From NCBI GenBank assembly GCA_009176605.1, contig SEYY01024193.1, positions 30,001 through 67,500 of the forward strand: 37,500 nt of DNA, given 5' to 3'. The translations under genes and the position numbers were made by a program. Below, in pieces: positions 19,743-31,940 of this stretch (the first letter of the stretch is position 1; each line of letters begins with the position of its first letter). The DNA comes from Armadillidium nasatum. Taxonomy: Eukaryota > Arthropoda > Malacostraca > Isopoda > Armadillidiidae. The notes below the pieces were generated by a model. That model had not been told where the DNA came from and searched no databases. It saw only the letters and a list, made by a program, of their open reading frames with translations.

Positions 19743-21174
19743 ATGGCAAATACACCACCAACACCGCCAGGAGCGGGAAACAATGCCGGAACACCAGCGT
19801 TTAACCTACAAAGGTTATTTTTCGCTAAAAGCAGGATTCCGTTGCTTGAAGGGCCAGGAGGTGAGACTGGACCGACAGTCCACCTATGGTTGAAGCTATT
19901 AGAGCGTAGCTTTGAGGCAGAGCATGTAATAGATGAAGCAGAGAAGATTGCCATAGCATGTTGCAATGTAAGTCCGAAAGGAAAGTTCATCTGCAAGGAT
20001 AGTATTAGAGAACTGTTCAGAGGTCTCTAGCGCAAGGACCTTTGCAGAGTTTAAGAAAGGCTTTGTTAGATAACTTAGCCCCAGCAACTTCAACACGCAT
20101 GTTTGATCAGTTTGATGAGTTGATAAGAAATGCCATGGAGCAAAACTACTACTCTATCCACGCATGTGAATCAATCATTAGGTTACCTAAATACCTTCCT
20201 AGAGGAGGTAGAAGGTAGGTACAATGTGACCTATTCAGCAGAAGGCCAGAAGGTTCTTCTAATGTCAATCTTGTACCATAAACTACCGACAAGAGCGACG
20301 AAATTAGAATTAAACAAAGCTATGTCTGTGAGCAAAACAGTCACAGAAATGGTAGCAGAGCTTACCGAAAAGATAGGGATGCATCGACCTGCATCGATAA
20401 AATAAGTGCTATAGATGCACAAGAGGATATGGGAATATTGGAGAGGAAGGAACGAAAGGGAAGGATACTGGGAGCAACCTGACGAAGCAACATATGAAAG
20501 GTATGGTAGATACCGACAGAGAGGTCAAAGGTCAAGACCACAGACCAGGGGGAATTACAGGAACATCACCTGGAGGGATGAAAGCGTCGATAAGGAAAAT
20601 AGGGATCCAGGCATCATATAATAGGGGCAGAGATTATAGGGGTCAATGGAGAAGAGAGGATTCTGAGGAGCGTGGCAAAAGATCCACATCACCTCAAGGA
20701 AAGAATAATGTCAGATGGAATTTACCTGACAATAGGCCTTTCAGTGTTAAGCCATTGGGCATACACCAAGGTCCCAGGCCTAATAATAAGTATGGGAACC
20801 AATACAGTAGGGATAATAGTAGAGACGACGGAAGACGTCGACCACAATATCCACAGGATGATAGGTATGATAAACCTGACAGATCTCCATCTCCAAGGAG
20901 AATAATGACTACACCAAGAACTTCACCAGTAGTAAGGAAGAAGGCTTGGGCAAATAAACATAAGGTCAACAAGGTAAATGACCAACCACATGTGGAAGAC
21001 AAATGGGAACCACATGAATGGAGGTGGCCTAGTCCATATGCTACTGACGAAGAGTCGGAGCCAGAAGAACCACCTTATAGTAATGGTGATTACAGTAGTG
21101 ATGAGGAAAGAGAAGAAGCCAATCGAATTGCTTTTTTAGACCTCATCAACAAGGACATCCCAAAGAGGGGATGA
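19743..21174 (+). pseudogene. G2 gag remnant
   Basis: Capsid-type Gag starting at ATG 19743 (MANTPPTPPG). The capsid-like N-terminal part, including VHLWLKLLERSFEAE, is open to 20030. It then passes through several frames (about 20010-20130) and resumes as NTFLEEVEGRYNVTYSAEGQ with KVLLMSILYHKLP up to 20405. The last part (20494-21174) is a basic, disordered RG/RS-rich and proline-rich tail ending in an acidic stretch, likely RNA-binding. No CCHC zinc knuckle is visible. At least three frameshifts or stops make it non-functional. Confidence 0.75.
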
Positions 21175-21199
21175 TAAGAATGAAAAAGGCATCCAACAC

Positions 21200-22571
21200 C
21201 CATATCTTAAACACAGTAAGACATGCGACACTTGGGACCCAAGTGATCCATGAAAGAAGAAGTTCGAAGACAAGATATGAGGGTGGCAGGATATTATTTG
21301 CCTTTACAAATACTCGGAAGTACAGAACTTCACCCAGAACTAGCGTTCCTCGACACAGGTTCATCGATAACCGTTCTTAAAGAGGAAGAGATATGAACAA
21401 TTAAAAAGAGACTGCAATTTAAATTGCAAGAGGCATATGTTAGCCTCAGATCAATCACAAACAGTAAAATAGAAGTTTTTGGAAGAGTCTCATTAGAGAT
21501 AAGATTGCATAAATATGTGCATAATATACAAGCACTTAGTAGTAGGAGATGAATGTACCTTTAAAGGTAATATCCTAATTGGGTGTGACGTGTTATCCTC
21601 ACTACCCATAGTATTAGACTTCCAAACTAATAAAATATATCATGCGAGGCGTAGTAGCCAAATACCCATGATTAACCCATTTGCTCATGAGATAGAGCTA
21701 GAAATGACATATAAACCCAATGTAGAGCAAGAATATTTGCTCAGCGGAGAAAACTCTGTAAACAAGAGCTCCGCAAGTGACAAGAAACCAGGGAAGCGAG
21801 GCATATCAGTCCCACCAGGTTTCGAGAATGAAAATTGGAAGTGCTCTACTTCCCAAAGAAAGAAATATCGACTATATCGATACATATGAAATTATAAAAG
21901 ATGAAAGAATAAGGCTCTATTCTTCTCAGCCTTATATAGTAGCTCCTAGCCTTTGCAACATAAGTCCGCCAAAACAGGAGAGGTGAAGACACGCCAAACC
22001 AATGCCACTGTCATTAACCCCCGGAGCGCAGTTAAAGGAAAAAGATAGTATTACTGTCCGTAGCGTAAGTCGCTTAATCACAGAGCAGCCAGGTGTCACT
22101 GAGCTTGGAGAGCAGCGTAAACCGCAAGGGCGTAGCACAAGTCCCTCAAGACATACAACCGTAAGCATAGGACTCGCAAGAAGTGAAGCGCAGCAAAGAT
22201 CGGACGTAACAATGCATGAATATGATGAAGAGGATGAGATAGAATCCCTCATAGAGCAATTAAAGAGCCTAAATCTTCAGGATAGGAATGAGCAGCCGAA
22301 GGTGACTAGTAAGAAAGACTTACAGTTGCTAGGCATGAGACTCAATAAAAGAAATTTAATTCACCCGTGTCTAAGTCGTCCCAGGGATGCAACACGTGAT
22401 AAAAAGGACTGTAACCCGTGGCCGGAGCCCCAGGAGAAGGTACCACGTGAGAAAAAGAATAACCCGTGTGTAAAACCTAAGATGGTGACACGTGACAGAA
22501 TTAAGGAGTTATCGTTACACTCTGAAAACGACTGTAGAGAGTTATCGTTACACTCTGAAAACGAATTATAG
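21200..22571 (+). pseudogene. G2 protease remnant and downstream linker
   Basis: Retropepsin domain with an intact active-site motif LAFLDTGSSITVL (Asp codon at 21352) in frame 1 and the second-half motif ILIGCDVLSSLPIVLDF (from about 21572) in another frame, so the domain is broken by at least one shift between them. Downstream (21700-22500) is a charged linker, including PPGFENENW and a block with three CACGTGA words and recurring N-P-C/W motifs. It has no enzyme motif that I recognise. Confidence 0.72.
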
Positions 22572-22841
22572 AGAGTTATCGTTACACTCTGAAAACGACA
22601 TTAAGAGTTATCGTTACACTCAGAAAACGACATTAAGAGTTATCGTTACACTCAGAAAACGAATTAGAGTTATCGTTACACTCAGAAAACGATATAGAGA
22701 GTTATCGACTCAGAAAACGATGAGTTATCATTAAGCTCAGAAAATGATAAGGAGTTATCATTAAGCTCAGAAAATGATAAGGAGTTATCATTAAGCTCAG
22801 AAAATGATAAAGAGTTTTCATTAAGCTCAGAAAATGAAAAA
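22506..22841 (+). repeat. Tandem minisatellite in G2 pol linker (about 11 units)
   Basis: Units begin GAGTTATCG or GAGTTATCA. The last four (from about 22731) are 30 bp or close to it, in frame, and encode variants of the decapeptide ELSLSSENDK. The first seven vary in length (23-34 bp), carry a GTTACACTC variant, and no longer keep frame. The array sits between protease and RT, and its expansion has itself created frameshifts. Confidence 0.92.
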
Positions 22842-23594
22842 TTTACTGACCAGAAATATCCTACAATTGAATATGACGTAAAACTAGTGGAAAGAGATCT
22901 TCCAAGCTGTACCGCAACCATAGCCGAAACCCGAGAGATTCCAGCAGGAAGTAGGAACTTGTTTGAAGTTACCTTAGGTAATGGAAAAGGAAAGGCTCTC
23001 TGCGAAAATCAGTTAATGGTTACAGAAGCTAAGAATGACCTACGAGAGGATGGATGTATTTTTGTGGGAAGTGTTTTATCCCAAGTGAGGAAAGGGAAGA
23101 TACTGATAGAAGTGATAAACCTAGGAAGGAAACCCATAAAGTTGGGAAAAGGGGAGAACATCACCAAGGTATATGAAGTAGAGAGAGAGCCCACAAACTC
23201 CATCCGAAATACTCACATGCATGTAAACAACCAACAAAACATGCATAGGAAGGTGGTGAGAAAAAGAGACTTCGGAGTTTCATTCATGCCACCAGAGAAA
23301 CGTTAATGAAACGTATACATGATGAGGAAAAGAGAGAGTGAGAGGAAAAGGGTCAGGAACAGGAGATACCCACCAGGTCACAGGGGCTCAGCCCTCGACA
23401 ACTGTATAAGACCTATGAGAAAATACTAACTAAGACTAGTAGGAAAGGCAGTGTACTGAGAAACAGAGGTGAGCTAGATCGTATGATCAGTTTCTTGATG
23501 AGGAACAGAGACATCGTAGGACTGGCGGAGGACCCCATAGGGAAATACCCCGGATACGAATTTAAACTTAGAATTAGAACCGGATTGTCCTAAG
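22842..23594 (+). pseudogene. G2 linker domain before RT
   Basis: Open in one frame to 23306. It encodes an all-beta-looking segment (SRNLFEVTLGNGKGKALC, LIEVINLGRKPIKLGKGENI) like the region between protease and RT in several Gypsy elements. Stops follow 23306 and the RT lead-in is reached through shifts near 23340 and 23540 (DPIGKYPGYEFKLRI in one frame, LEPDCPKV in the next). Confidence 0.6.
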
Positions 23595-25190
23595 GTGTTA
23601 TATACACAACAGTACAAACAGCCAAGAGTGTACCAAGAAGGCATTAAGAAATGGACGGAGAAACAGTTGGGGGAAGGACTTATAGAGCCCTCTGTCTCCC
23701 CGTTCTCATCGCCATTGTTGGTGGTACCCAAGAAAGATCCGAACCAGATCCGTGTGTGCGTGGATTACAGGTTAATAAACAGACACAGCATATCGGATAG
23801 GTTCCCAATACCAGACATAAATGAGACCATAAATAGTCTAGGTAGGGCGAAGATCTTTAGCACCATCGATATCAAGGAAGGGTTTCACCATGTGCAACTC
23901 GCTAAAGAATCAAGGCCTGTGTTAGCGTTTCGATCGCCACTGGGATCTTTCCAACCCACCGTGTTACCAATGGGGTTGAAACAAGCACCTGCGGTGTTTA
24001 GCAGGGTCATGCAAACCGCATTATCTGGATGCATAGGACTAGCGTGTCTTAGTTATGTGGATGATATAGTGATCTTTGCAGAAGATCTGGAGTCTCACTA
24101 TAAGAACTTAGAAAAGGTGTTTGACGCGTTAAGGAGAAGTAACTTAAAGATAAAATTGGACAAGTGTGCATTCTTTAAGAAGGAGGTTACCTTTTTAGGA
24201 TTCTTAATATCCGATAGAGGGATCACGGTAGATCCGGAGAAAATAAGAACTCTTAAAAGAATCAAGAGTCCAAAAGATGTACCAGAGATCCGATCTATTA
24301 TGGGATTCTTTAACTTCTTTAGGAACTTGATTCCGGATTTTAGTAGTATAGCATCACCAATTAATAAACTATTAAAGAAGAAGGAGAAATTCGAATGGGG
24401 ATCAGAGCAAGAGGAGGCATTACAGAAATTGAAAGAGTTATTAGCGCAAGAACCTCTCTTGCAATACCCAGATTATGATAAGGAATTTATCATAGTGACC
24501 GATGCCTCCAAGCAAGGGCTCGGTGCAGTGCTGTTACAGGAAGATGAGACCGGTAGCGAAAGACCTGTAAGCTTTGCCAGTAGAACACTGACGAAAGGAG
24601 AAAAGAATTATTCCATTACAGAAATGGAAGCATTAGGAATTGTGTTCGCGCTGAAAAAGTTCAAGAACATGATCTACAGGTATCCCATCACAGTACGATG
24701 TGATCATACTGCCGCTATTGCAATATTTGCAAAGAAGGATTATCCTTCAGCACGATTGGCAAGATGGTCTCTCATCGTGAGTGACTTCTGCCCTAAATTC
24801 GAGTACATAAAAGGGAGAAAGAACCAAGTGGCGGACTATCTATCCAGATATATTCCGGAGGATAGGGAAGCTCATAGTGATGAGGAAAGCGAGGAAAGCA
24901 TTGATTTCGTCAAGCAAGAAATCACAAAGCCTGTAGTCATGTCACTAGATGCAGCAGTGATAGGCAAGGCTCAAAAAGACTGTCCTATATTAAAACAGCT
25001 GTATGAGGAATTGGAGAAAGAAAAGAAAGTAACAGGGTATAGAATGTACAAGGGAATGATCTTTATCAGGAAAGGAGAGAATTATAAGATCTATATACCG
25101 GATAGCCTCGTAAAGACTGCAGTAATGTTGGCTCACGCAGCATACGAGTCAGGTCATACGCAGGGATTGACAGAACTGTACGGAGGTTAA
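23595..25190 (+). CDS. G2 pol: reverse transcriptase-RNase H, nearly intact
   Basis: Copies element RNA into DNA and degrades the RNA strand. The 531-codon frame has no ATG at its left end and is a pol fragment, not an independent gene. RT shows IRVCVDYRLINRHS, motif A STIDIKEGFHHV, motif B LPMGLKQAPAVF and motif C YVDD (24054-24065), all intact. RNase H keeps VTDASKQGLGA, TEMEALGIV, VRCDHTAA and NQVADYLSR, so the four acidic residues are present. The tail includes the first half of an integrase zinc site (LAHAAYESGH). The frame closes at TAA 25188 because of a single-base shift shortly before, separating it from the integrase. Confidence 0.9.
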   Translation: MLYTQQYKQPRVYQEGIKKWTEKQLGEGLIEPSVSPFSSPLLVVPKKDPNQIRVCVDYRLINRHSISDRFPIPDINETINSLGRAKIFSTIDIKEGFHHVQLAKESRPVLAFRSPLGSFQPTVLPMGLKQAPAVFSRVMQTALSGCIGLACLSYVDDIVIFAEDLESHYKNLEKVFDALRRSNLKIKLDKCAFFKKEVTFLGFLISDRGITVDPEKIRTLKRIKSPKDVPEIRSIMGFFNFFRNLIPDFSSIASPINKLLKKKEKFEWGSEQEEALQKLKELLAQEPLLQYPDYDKEFIIVTDASKQGLGAVLLQEDETGSERPVSFASRTLTKGEKNYSITEMEALGIVFALKKFKNMIYRYPITVRCDHTAAIAIFAKKDYPSARLARWSLIVSDFCPKFEYIKGRKNQVADYLSRYIPEDREAHSDEESEESIDFVKQEITKPVVMSLDAAVIGKAQKDCPILKQLYEELEKEKKVTGYRMYKGMIFIRKGENYKIYIPDSLVKTAVMLAHAAYESGHTQGLTELYGG

Positions 25191-25213
25191 AAAGGAGATT
25201 TTATTTTAAAAGA

Positions 25214-26782
25214 ATGAGGAAGACAGTAGAGGAATATTGTCATCAGTGTCACATATGCCAGGCCGTCAAAGGTAACGATCCCGTGAAGGCAAAGTTGGGC
25301 CAGTATCCATTAGCAGATACACCGTTCGAAAAGGTGGCAATGGACCTACTGGGACCACTACCCAGAACATCACAAGGAAATCAGTACATCCTTGTCTTCA
25401 AGTGTCAGATTACTAAGTATGTGGAATTGGTAGCGCTTAAACATCGAGACAGTTCCACCATGGTTAAATTCTTGATCGAAAGAATAATAGTTAACCACAC
25501 ATGTCCCGGAACATTGGTTTCAGATAACGCGGGAGAGTTTAAGGGAACCATGATGAAGGAGATATGTAAGAGGTTCGGGATAAAGAAGGTAGAAATAGCT
25601 GTACGAAGCCCATGGAGCAACAGCAGCGTGGAGAGAGTCAATAAGGACATAGAGAACTATCTACGTTGTTTTGTGAAGGAGAATCAGAAAGACTGGGATC
25701 AGTTCTTACCCTTAGCTCAGGCTACGATAAATAACACATATAATGCTAGCATCCAATCGGATCCTCATTTTATGTTATATGGATATACCAAACGAATGCC
25801 AGCAGAATTGCCAAACAGTTCGTTAATTAAGACCAATAAGACGATAAATACCAACACCGATTTGGACAAAATGACAGAAACACTCTACAAAAGAATTAGG
25901 AGGATTAGAGAGCATGGGAAAGAAGTGTTGGAAAAGGAAGTGAGAAAGTATACATTACAGAAAGATAAAGGAAGGAAATTTAGAGAGGTTAGAACAGGAG
26001 ACATGGTATACATGAAGACCGTGAAACCACCTAAGCTATCACCAAAGTTATACCGCAAATGGAGAGGACCATTTCGCGTGGAAGGCATAGCGAATCAGTT
26101 TGGTGATGGTAATGTATATATCCTGAGAGATCCACTCAACAATAGACTATATAACTGTCATGCCGACAATTTTAAGATAGTAAAAGTGAAGAGTAAAGAT
26201 ATAGCTTATAAAGTAGCTGGCGGTAGGTCTAACGAGCCAGAGCAGAAAGAAAGAGGAGTGAAAGGGAAAGTTAAGAAGAGAGTTATTCCAGGAGGACACA
26301 AAGACACTGAAGAGGAAGATGACGATGGTAATATGGTGCAGTATCCACCAATGAGGAGACCCAACATATCGGATAACGTACAGGATAATGTTGGTCGAGA
26401 AAGCATAAATCAAGATAGGAATGAAGAATCTGATGTCGAGGCGAACCGACCATCAACTCCGGAATGGGAGCAGACAGGAGCACCGTTGGAAACACAGGAA
26501 GATATCGAGCCCGATACCAGAGAACCAGCCATACTTGAAGAGACTCATTCCGACTGGGAAGATTCACCTGTCTCTGTAAAACCGAAACGTAAAGATCCGG
26601 ATAAAGAATACAAACCACCACCACAAGGATATACAACCATAATACGATCTCCAATAAAAACACGCAGCAAGGAAGCGTCGTCACAACCATCAACCGACCT
26701 TAGGGAAACACCGAAAAGAAAAAATGTAAGGTTTGACCCGGTAATAATCAAACGAAAATATTATCAAAGTTCTAAAGAATAA
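25214..26782 (+). CDS. G2 pol: integrase, nearly intact
   Basis: Integrase that joins cDNA to host DNA. Numbered from the Met at 25214, CHQC at 9-12 completes the zinc site begun in the preceding frame. The catalytic triad is D44 (AMDLLGPL), D104 (VSDNAGEF) and E140 (NSSVERVN), so the D-E spacing of 35 is exact. A GPF module (KWRGPFRVEG) lies near residue 285. The last about 170 residues are charged, acidic and proline-rich, with no chromodomain that I recognise. The frame is open upstream of 25214, consistent with a one-base loss in a formerly continuous pol. The stop is TAA at 26780. Confidence 0.9.
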   Translation: MRKTVEEYCHQCHICQAVKGNDPVKAKLGQYPLADTPFEKVAMDLLGPLPRTSQGNQYILVFKCQITKYVELVALKHRDSSTMVKFLIERIIVNHTCPGTLVSDNAGEFKGTMMKEICKRFGIKKVEIAVRSPWSNSSVERVNKDIENYLRCFVKENQKDWDQFLPLAQATINNTYNASIQSDPHFMLYGYTKRMPAELPNSSLIKTNKTINTNTDLDKMTETLYKRIRRIREHGKEVLEKEVRKYTLQKDKGRKFREVRTGDMVYMKTVKPPKLSPKLYRKWRGPFRVEGIANQFGDGNVYILRDPLNNRLYNCHADNFKIVKVKSKDIAYKVAGGRSNEPEQKERGVKGKVKKRVIPGGHKDTEEEDDDGNMVQYPPMRRPNISDNVQDNVGRESINQDRNEESDVEANRPSTPEWEQTGAPLETQEDIEPDTREPAILEETHSDWEDSPVSVKPKRKDPDKEYKPPPQGYTTIIRSPIKTRSKEASSQPSTDLRETPKRKNVRFDPVIIKRKYYQSSKE

Positions 26783-26906
26783 TAACATAACGATTGTATA
26801 TAGAATTACGTTACGTAACCGAGCAAATGATATGAGAGTAGATGACTGTGAGAAAGACACCCTTAAATATTTAACTAAACTAAGTCTTTATTATATTATA
26901 TTATGT

Positions 26907-26921
26907 TTTTATGTGTTTTAG
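26907..26921 (+). other. Candidate 3' splice site before the third G2 ORF
   Basis: A T-rich run ending TTTTTATGTGTTTTAG lies directly before AATGAATGC, placing an acceptor one base ahead of the ATG at 26923. Gypsy elements that carry an envelope-position ORF often express it from a spliced RNA, so this is a plausible acceptor. The donor is not identified. Confidence 0.4.
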
Positions 26922-28446
26922 AATGAATGCTGTCGCATGCATATTAGCTGGAGAACCAGATACATTAACACACCTTGCAGCCATTAAAATCGGTGTGCAG
27001 ATATGCACTAGCAAGCCAGTAAAACGTACATTAAAAAGACGGATTTTAGGATATGAAAATTTTGATTTAGATCGGTATGTATTTAATCTTATTGCAAACC
27101 CTAAAATAGTACCGATACAATTACCTCTTTCCAAGAAAGAGAACTCAGATAAAACAATACTATTACATTACATTTCTACACAACTACAAATCATAGGAAT
27201 GCCAAAGTGTTTGATTAATATTATAATTGTGTGGGTGAATATGATTTTCCAGAACACACTGAGATTCATAATTAACAAACAACATAGACTGTACCAAACT
27301 GTTGGTGACACTTTGCTAAACTTATTAGATGCCAGCTGTTACAATGCCAAAGGCAATATAAAAATGGCAGCCGTGACGCGAAAAATGATGGTATACACAG
27401 CCAGCGCAGAAACCATTAATAAATACATAGAGTGGTTTACCCCATTCGTATTGTATGATTCTTGGGCAGAAGGAATCCGTGATTACGTGAGAGACGGAAT
27501 CGCAATAAAGGTACAAACAATATGTGAACATCTGTATGAAAGAAAAGCCTGGATGTCGCTTACTGAAGTTTATATAACTCTGTTGGACAGAGCAGGAAGG
27601 ATGGAGTTGTCGTTCCAGATGGAACCGACAAAGACCTTCGATGATACATACAGGTTCTTGATAATGAATTTGTCTCTAGGGTGCAAGAGATTGGCATACA
27701 AGCATGCAAAGCACCAAGACAAATTAGGGTTAGTTAAAATTTTGCTGTTGTGGAGGAATAGAGCATTACTGACGTCAGAATGCAGGTTTTTATTCCCACA
27801 CTTACAGAGTACTTACAGTATCATCAAACATATAGTTAAGAGGATGGAACAGGAGGAGGAATACCCGATTAATTTTCCATTAGTAATTAATTGGTTTTGT
27901 AAGAGGATGAGAGATTTTTATAATGGGGAAGATAATATAGTTGATGCGAGGTTCGTGTTGTATAAGCTATTAAAGCTATATATCGACACTCATGAGGAGA
28001 ATGAGTTGATATATGAGGCTATAGAGGTATTCATGAAACAGAAGACAACTATGGCAATAAGAGAATTATACAGTAAGGTTTGCATACGAAGTTGGGAGAA
28101 CAAGTGTTTTAGGATAAGTAGACTGGTTTTGGATATGATATGCCCAGAGATTAGAACACCTGTACAACTAGCGCTGAGGCCTACGGAAGCACCACCCGTG
28201 ATGTTGCTATTCCAGGAGTGGGTAGCAAGACGACAGTTCGAGTGGATGGACATAGTGATAAGAGAAAATATAGGTAAAGTAATGGTAGGAGTCACCCTTC
28301 TGGATAAGAAAGCGGTGAGGTATGCACTAGACCCCACTTACTCGGTAATATGGTCACTCACATGGGCCGGAAATAGATATACCATTGAACACGCGGATAA
28401 TCATCGTACCAGGCATTATCACCATGGTTTGGTGGAAGAAGAATAA
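26911..28446 (+). CDS. G2 third ORF, unknown function (envelope position)
   Basis: An intact 511-codon frame between integrase and the right LTR (500 or so codons if it starts at the second ATG, 26923, next to a candidate splice acceptor). I do not recognise the product. It is basic and mostly helical-looking, with aromatic-rich segments such as YIEWFTPFVLYDSWAEG and LVINWFCKRMRDFY. It ends in a His-rich stretch (RTRHYHHG). I see no N-terminal signal peptide, furin-type cleavage site or C-terminal membrane anchor, so an envelope protein is unlikely despite the position. It could be a captured host or viral gene. It is the only unbroken full-length ORF in G2, which is notable beside the shattered gag. 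Confidence 0.75.
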   Translation: MCFRMNAVACILAGEPDTLTHLAAIKIGVQICTSKPVKRTLKRRILGYENFDLDRYVFNLIANPKIVPIQLPLSKKENSDKTILLHYISTQLQIIGMPKCLINIIIVWVNMIFQNTLRFIINKQHRLYQTVGDTLLNLLDASCYNAKGNIKMAAVTRKMMVYTASAETINKYIEWFTPFVLYDSWAEGIRDYVRDGIAIKVQTICEHLYERKAWMSLTEVYITLLDRAGRMELSFQMEPTKTFDDTYRFLIMNLSLGCKRLAYKHAKHQDKLGLVKILLLWRNRALLTSECRFLFPHLQSTYSIIKHIVKRMEQEEEYPINFPLVINWFCKRMRDFYNGEDNIVDARFVLYKLLKLYIDTHEENELIYEAIEVFMKQKTTMAIRELYSKVCIRSWENKCFRISRLVLDMICPEIRTPVQLALRPTEAPPVMLLFQEWVARRQFEWMDIVIRENIGKVMVGVTLLDKKAVRYALDPTYSVIWSLTWAGNRYTIEHADNHRTRHYHHGLVEEE

Positions 28447-30034
28447 AATTATACCAATAATACCTAATGTCAAAAACTAATTTCATATTCTCATCAATAA
28501 CTTTTAATGCACTTATCAGTTTTTATTTTAATTACAATAAGGATTCCAGAAACACCTTCACCTACATTTTGATATATATATCATTATATTTCATTAACTT
28601 TGATTTTTATTATTATTATTATCAGAAATATATATATACTATATATAATTATCGTTATTTTCTTATTATTTCTTTCGTTAAGAATTCAAGCTCAAATATT
28701 TCATTTATCTACATCCGCCGCTGAATGAATGAATTAGAGAAGGTATTCCCCGCTATGACGCTTTGATCATGACTAACAGTCTACACTTACAGACACTCAT
28801 TTTACTCTTGCTAATAACACATACACACATTTTCTTTATCATCTCTTACTTGACTAATCGCTAATGTAGAAACACACACACGCTCACATACCAAAGAATA
28901 GAAACTTTAAGTAAAATTCTATTTTTATTTTAACTTGCGTCTAATTAATATATATATATAAATGATTATGATCACCTTTTAAATGATTTAATGTATCGCT
29001 TTAACGATGATGTGCAATGAAGATTAGTGTACATGTATGAATTGTTATAGACGTAAGTATGTTTTGAACTAGCGTGATTGATTGATCGATTATGAATGTA
29101 TATATGATTATGATTAGAAAGTTATTATGTCTATTACTTTTATTATTGAGTATTACATGTATTAATATCATTAATCATTAGTACTGGAATATTCTTATTA
29201 TTATTATTATTATTATTATGAAAGACGAGAATGATACGCAGAGCGAAAGCAAGTAACTGAAGTGAAATGACACCGGATATTGATTACATGCTAAACATAT
29301 GATTTCTTTGCGTGTATATTTGGCTTGTGTGATATTTTACACACACACACACACAGATGACCAGCTGTTGATGCAGTATATATATAAATTAAATACGTTT
29401 ATTATTTAGGTGACAGACAGTCCCTGTGCATATTTATCTATATTTGATTCTATTTTTGGAATAATGATGTCATTTATGCATTTATTTATAAATGCATACG
29501 TGAACCGCTTGCTTTGGAATTTCTTTAGTATTATTTCACTATTGTAATTATTATTATTATTATTAATCATAAGCACATATATTAAAGACATATATTTGGT
29601 CATGATGTTATCATATGAGCGTATTTACATGTTTGATTTATTTTTTCATTAATATAAACATGATTATATTACATGTTTTATCGATTTGGAATTTTATTAT
29701 TATTAGTATTACTATTATTTCTTTTTGATTTTTTTTGTGACCCAGCAAAAGAAATGGTTTCACAGATTTGTTTAACGTAGTATTTACATTACTCTGATTG
29801 AGTTAAACATTTGATGTTTTATTTTTGATTTACTTTGATTTACTATGTATTTTTGTGTTTTTTATTTTTGTTTGTATTATTCTTGTGTTACCCACTTAGG
29901 ATGTATTTGCAGGCCAGTTAGGATTATTTACATTATTTACTTTTATTTGATTTTATTTTTGAATTTTTAATTTGTATTAATTTTGATGCCAACTTATATG
30001 TTTTCGTTGAACCACTAATGCTCCGCATTTTCAT
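28447..30034. other. G2 3' untranslated region
   Basis: About 1.6 kb of T-rich non-coding DNA between the third ORF and the polypurine tract. It contains short (TTA)n, (CA)n and TA-rich patches. No ORF, RNA gene or nested element is recognised. Confidence 0.6.
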
Positions 30035-30047
30035 AGGAGAGAGGGGG
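30035..30047 (+). other. G2 polypurine tract
   Basis: AGGAGAGAGGGGG stands out in AT-rich surroundings a short distance before the right LTR and is the expected plus-strand primer. Twenty-nine bases separate it from the first position shared with the left LTR (30077), where normally none would. Confidence 0.65.
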
Positions 30048-30076
30048 CATTCTATAAAGTAGCATACACACGTACA

Positions 30077-31940
<1,864 letters not shown>

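Noticed and set aside
22506-22841. CRISPR-like array
   Set aside because: Units are contiguous with no unique spacers, of uneven length, and embedded in a retrotransposon polyprotein of a eukaryote.
26283-26693. 136-codon minus-strand ORF opposite the integrase tail (also 20694-21002 and 21932-22252 minus)
   Set aside because: These are shadows of plus-strand coding DNA with clear Gypsy content. They have no independent domain or start context.
26911-28446. Envelope glycoprotein call for the third G2 ORF
   Set aside because: The position fits, but signal peptide, cleavage site, fusion peptide and membrane anchor are all absent by inspection.
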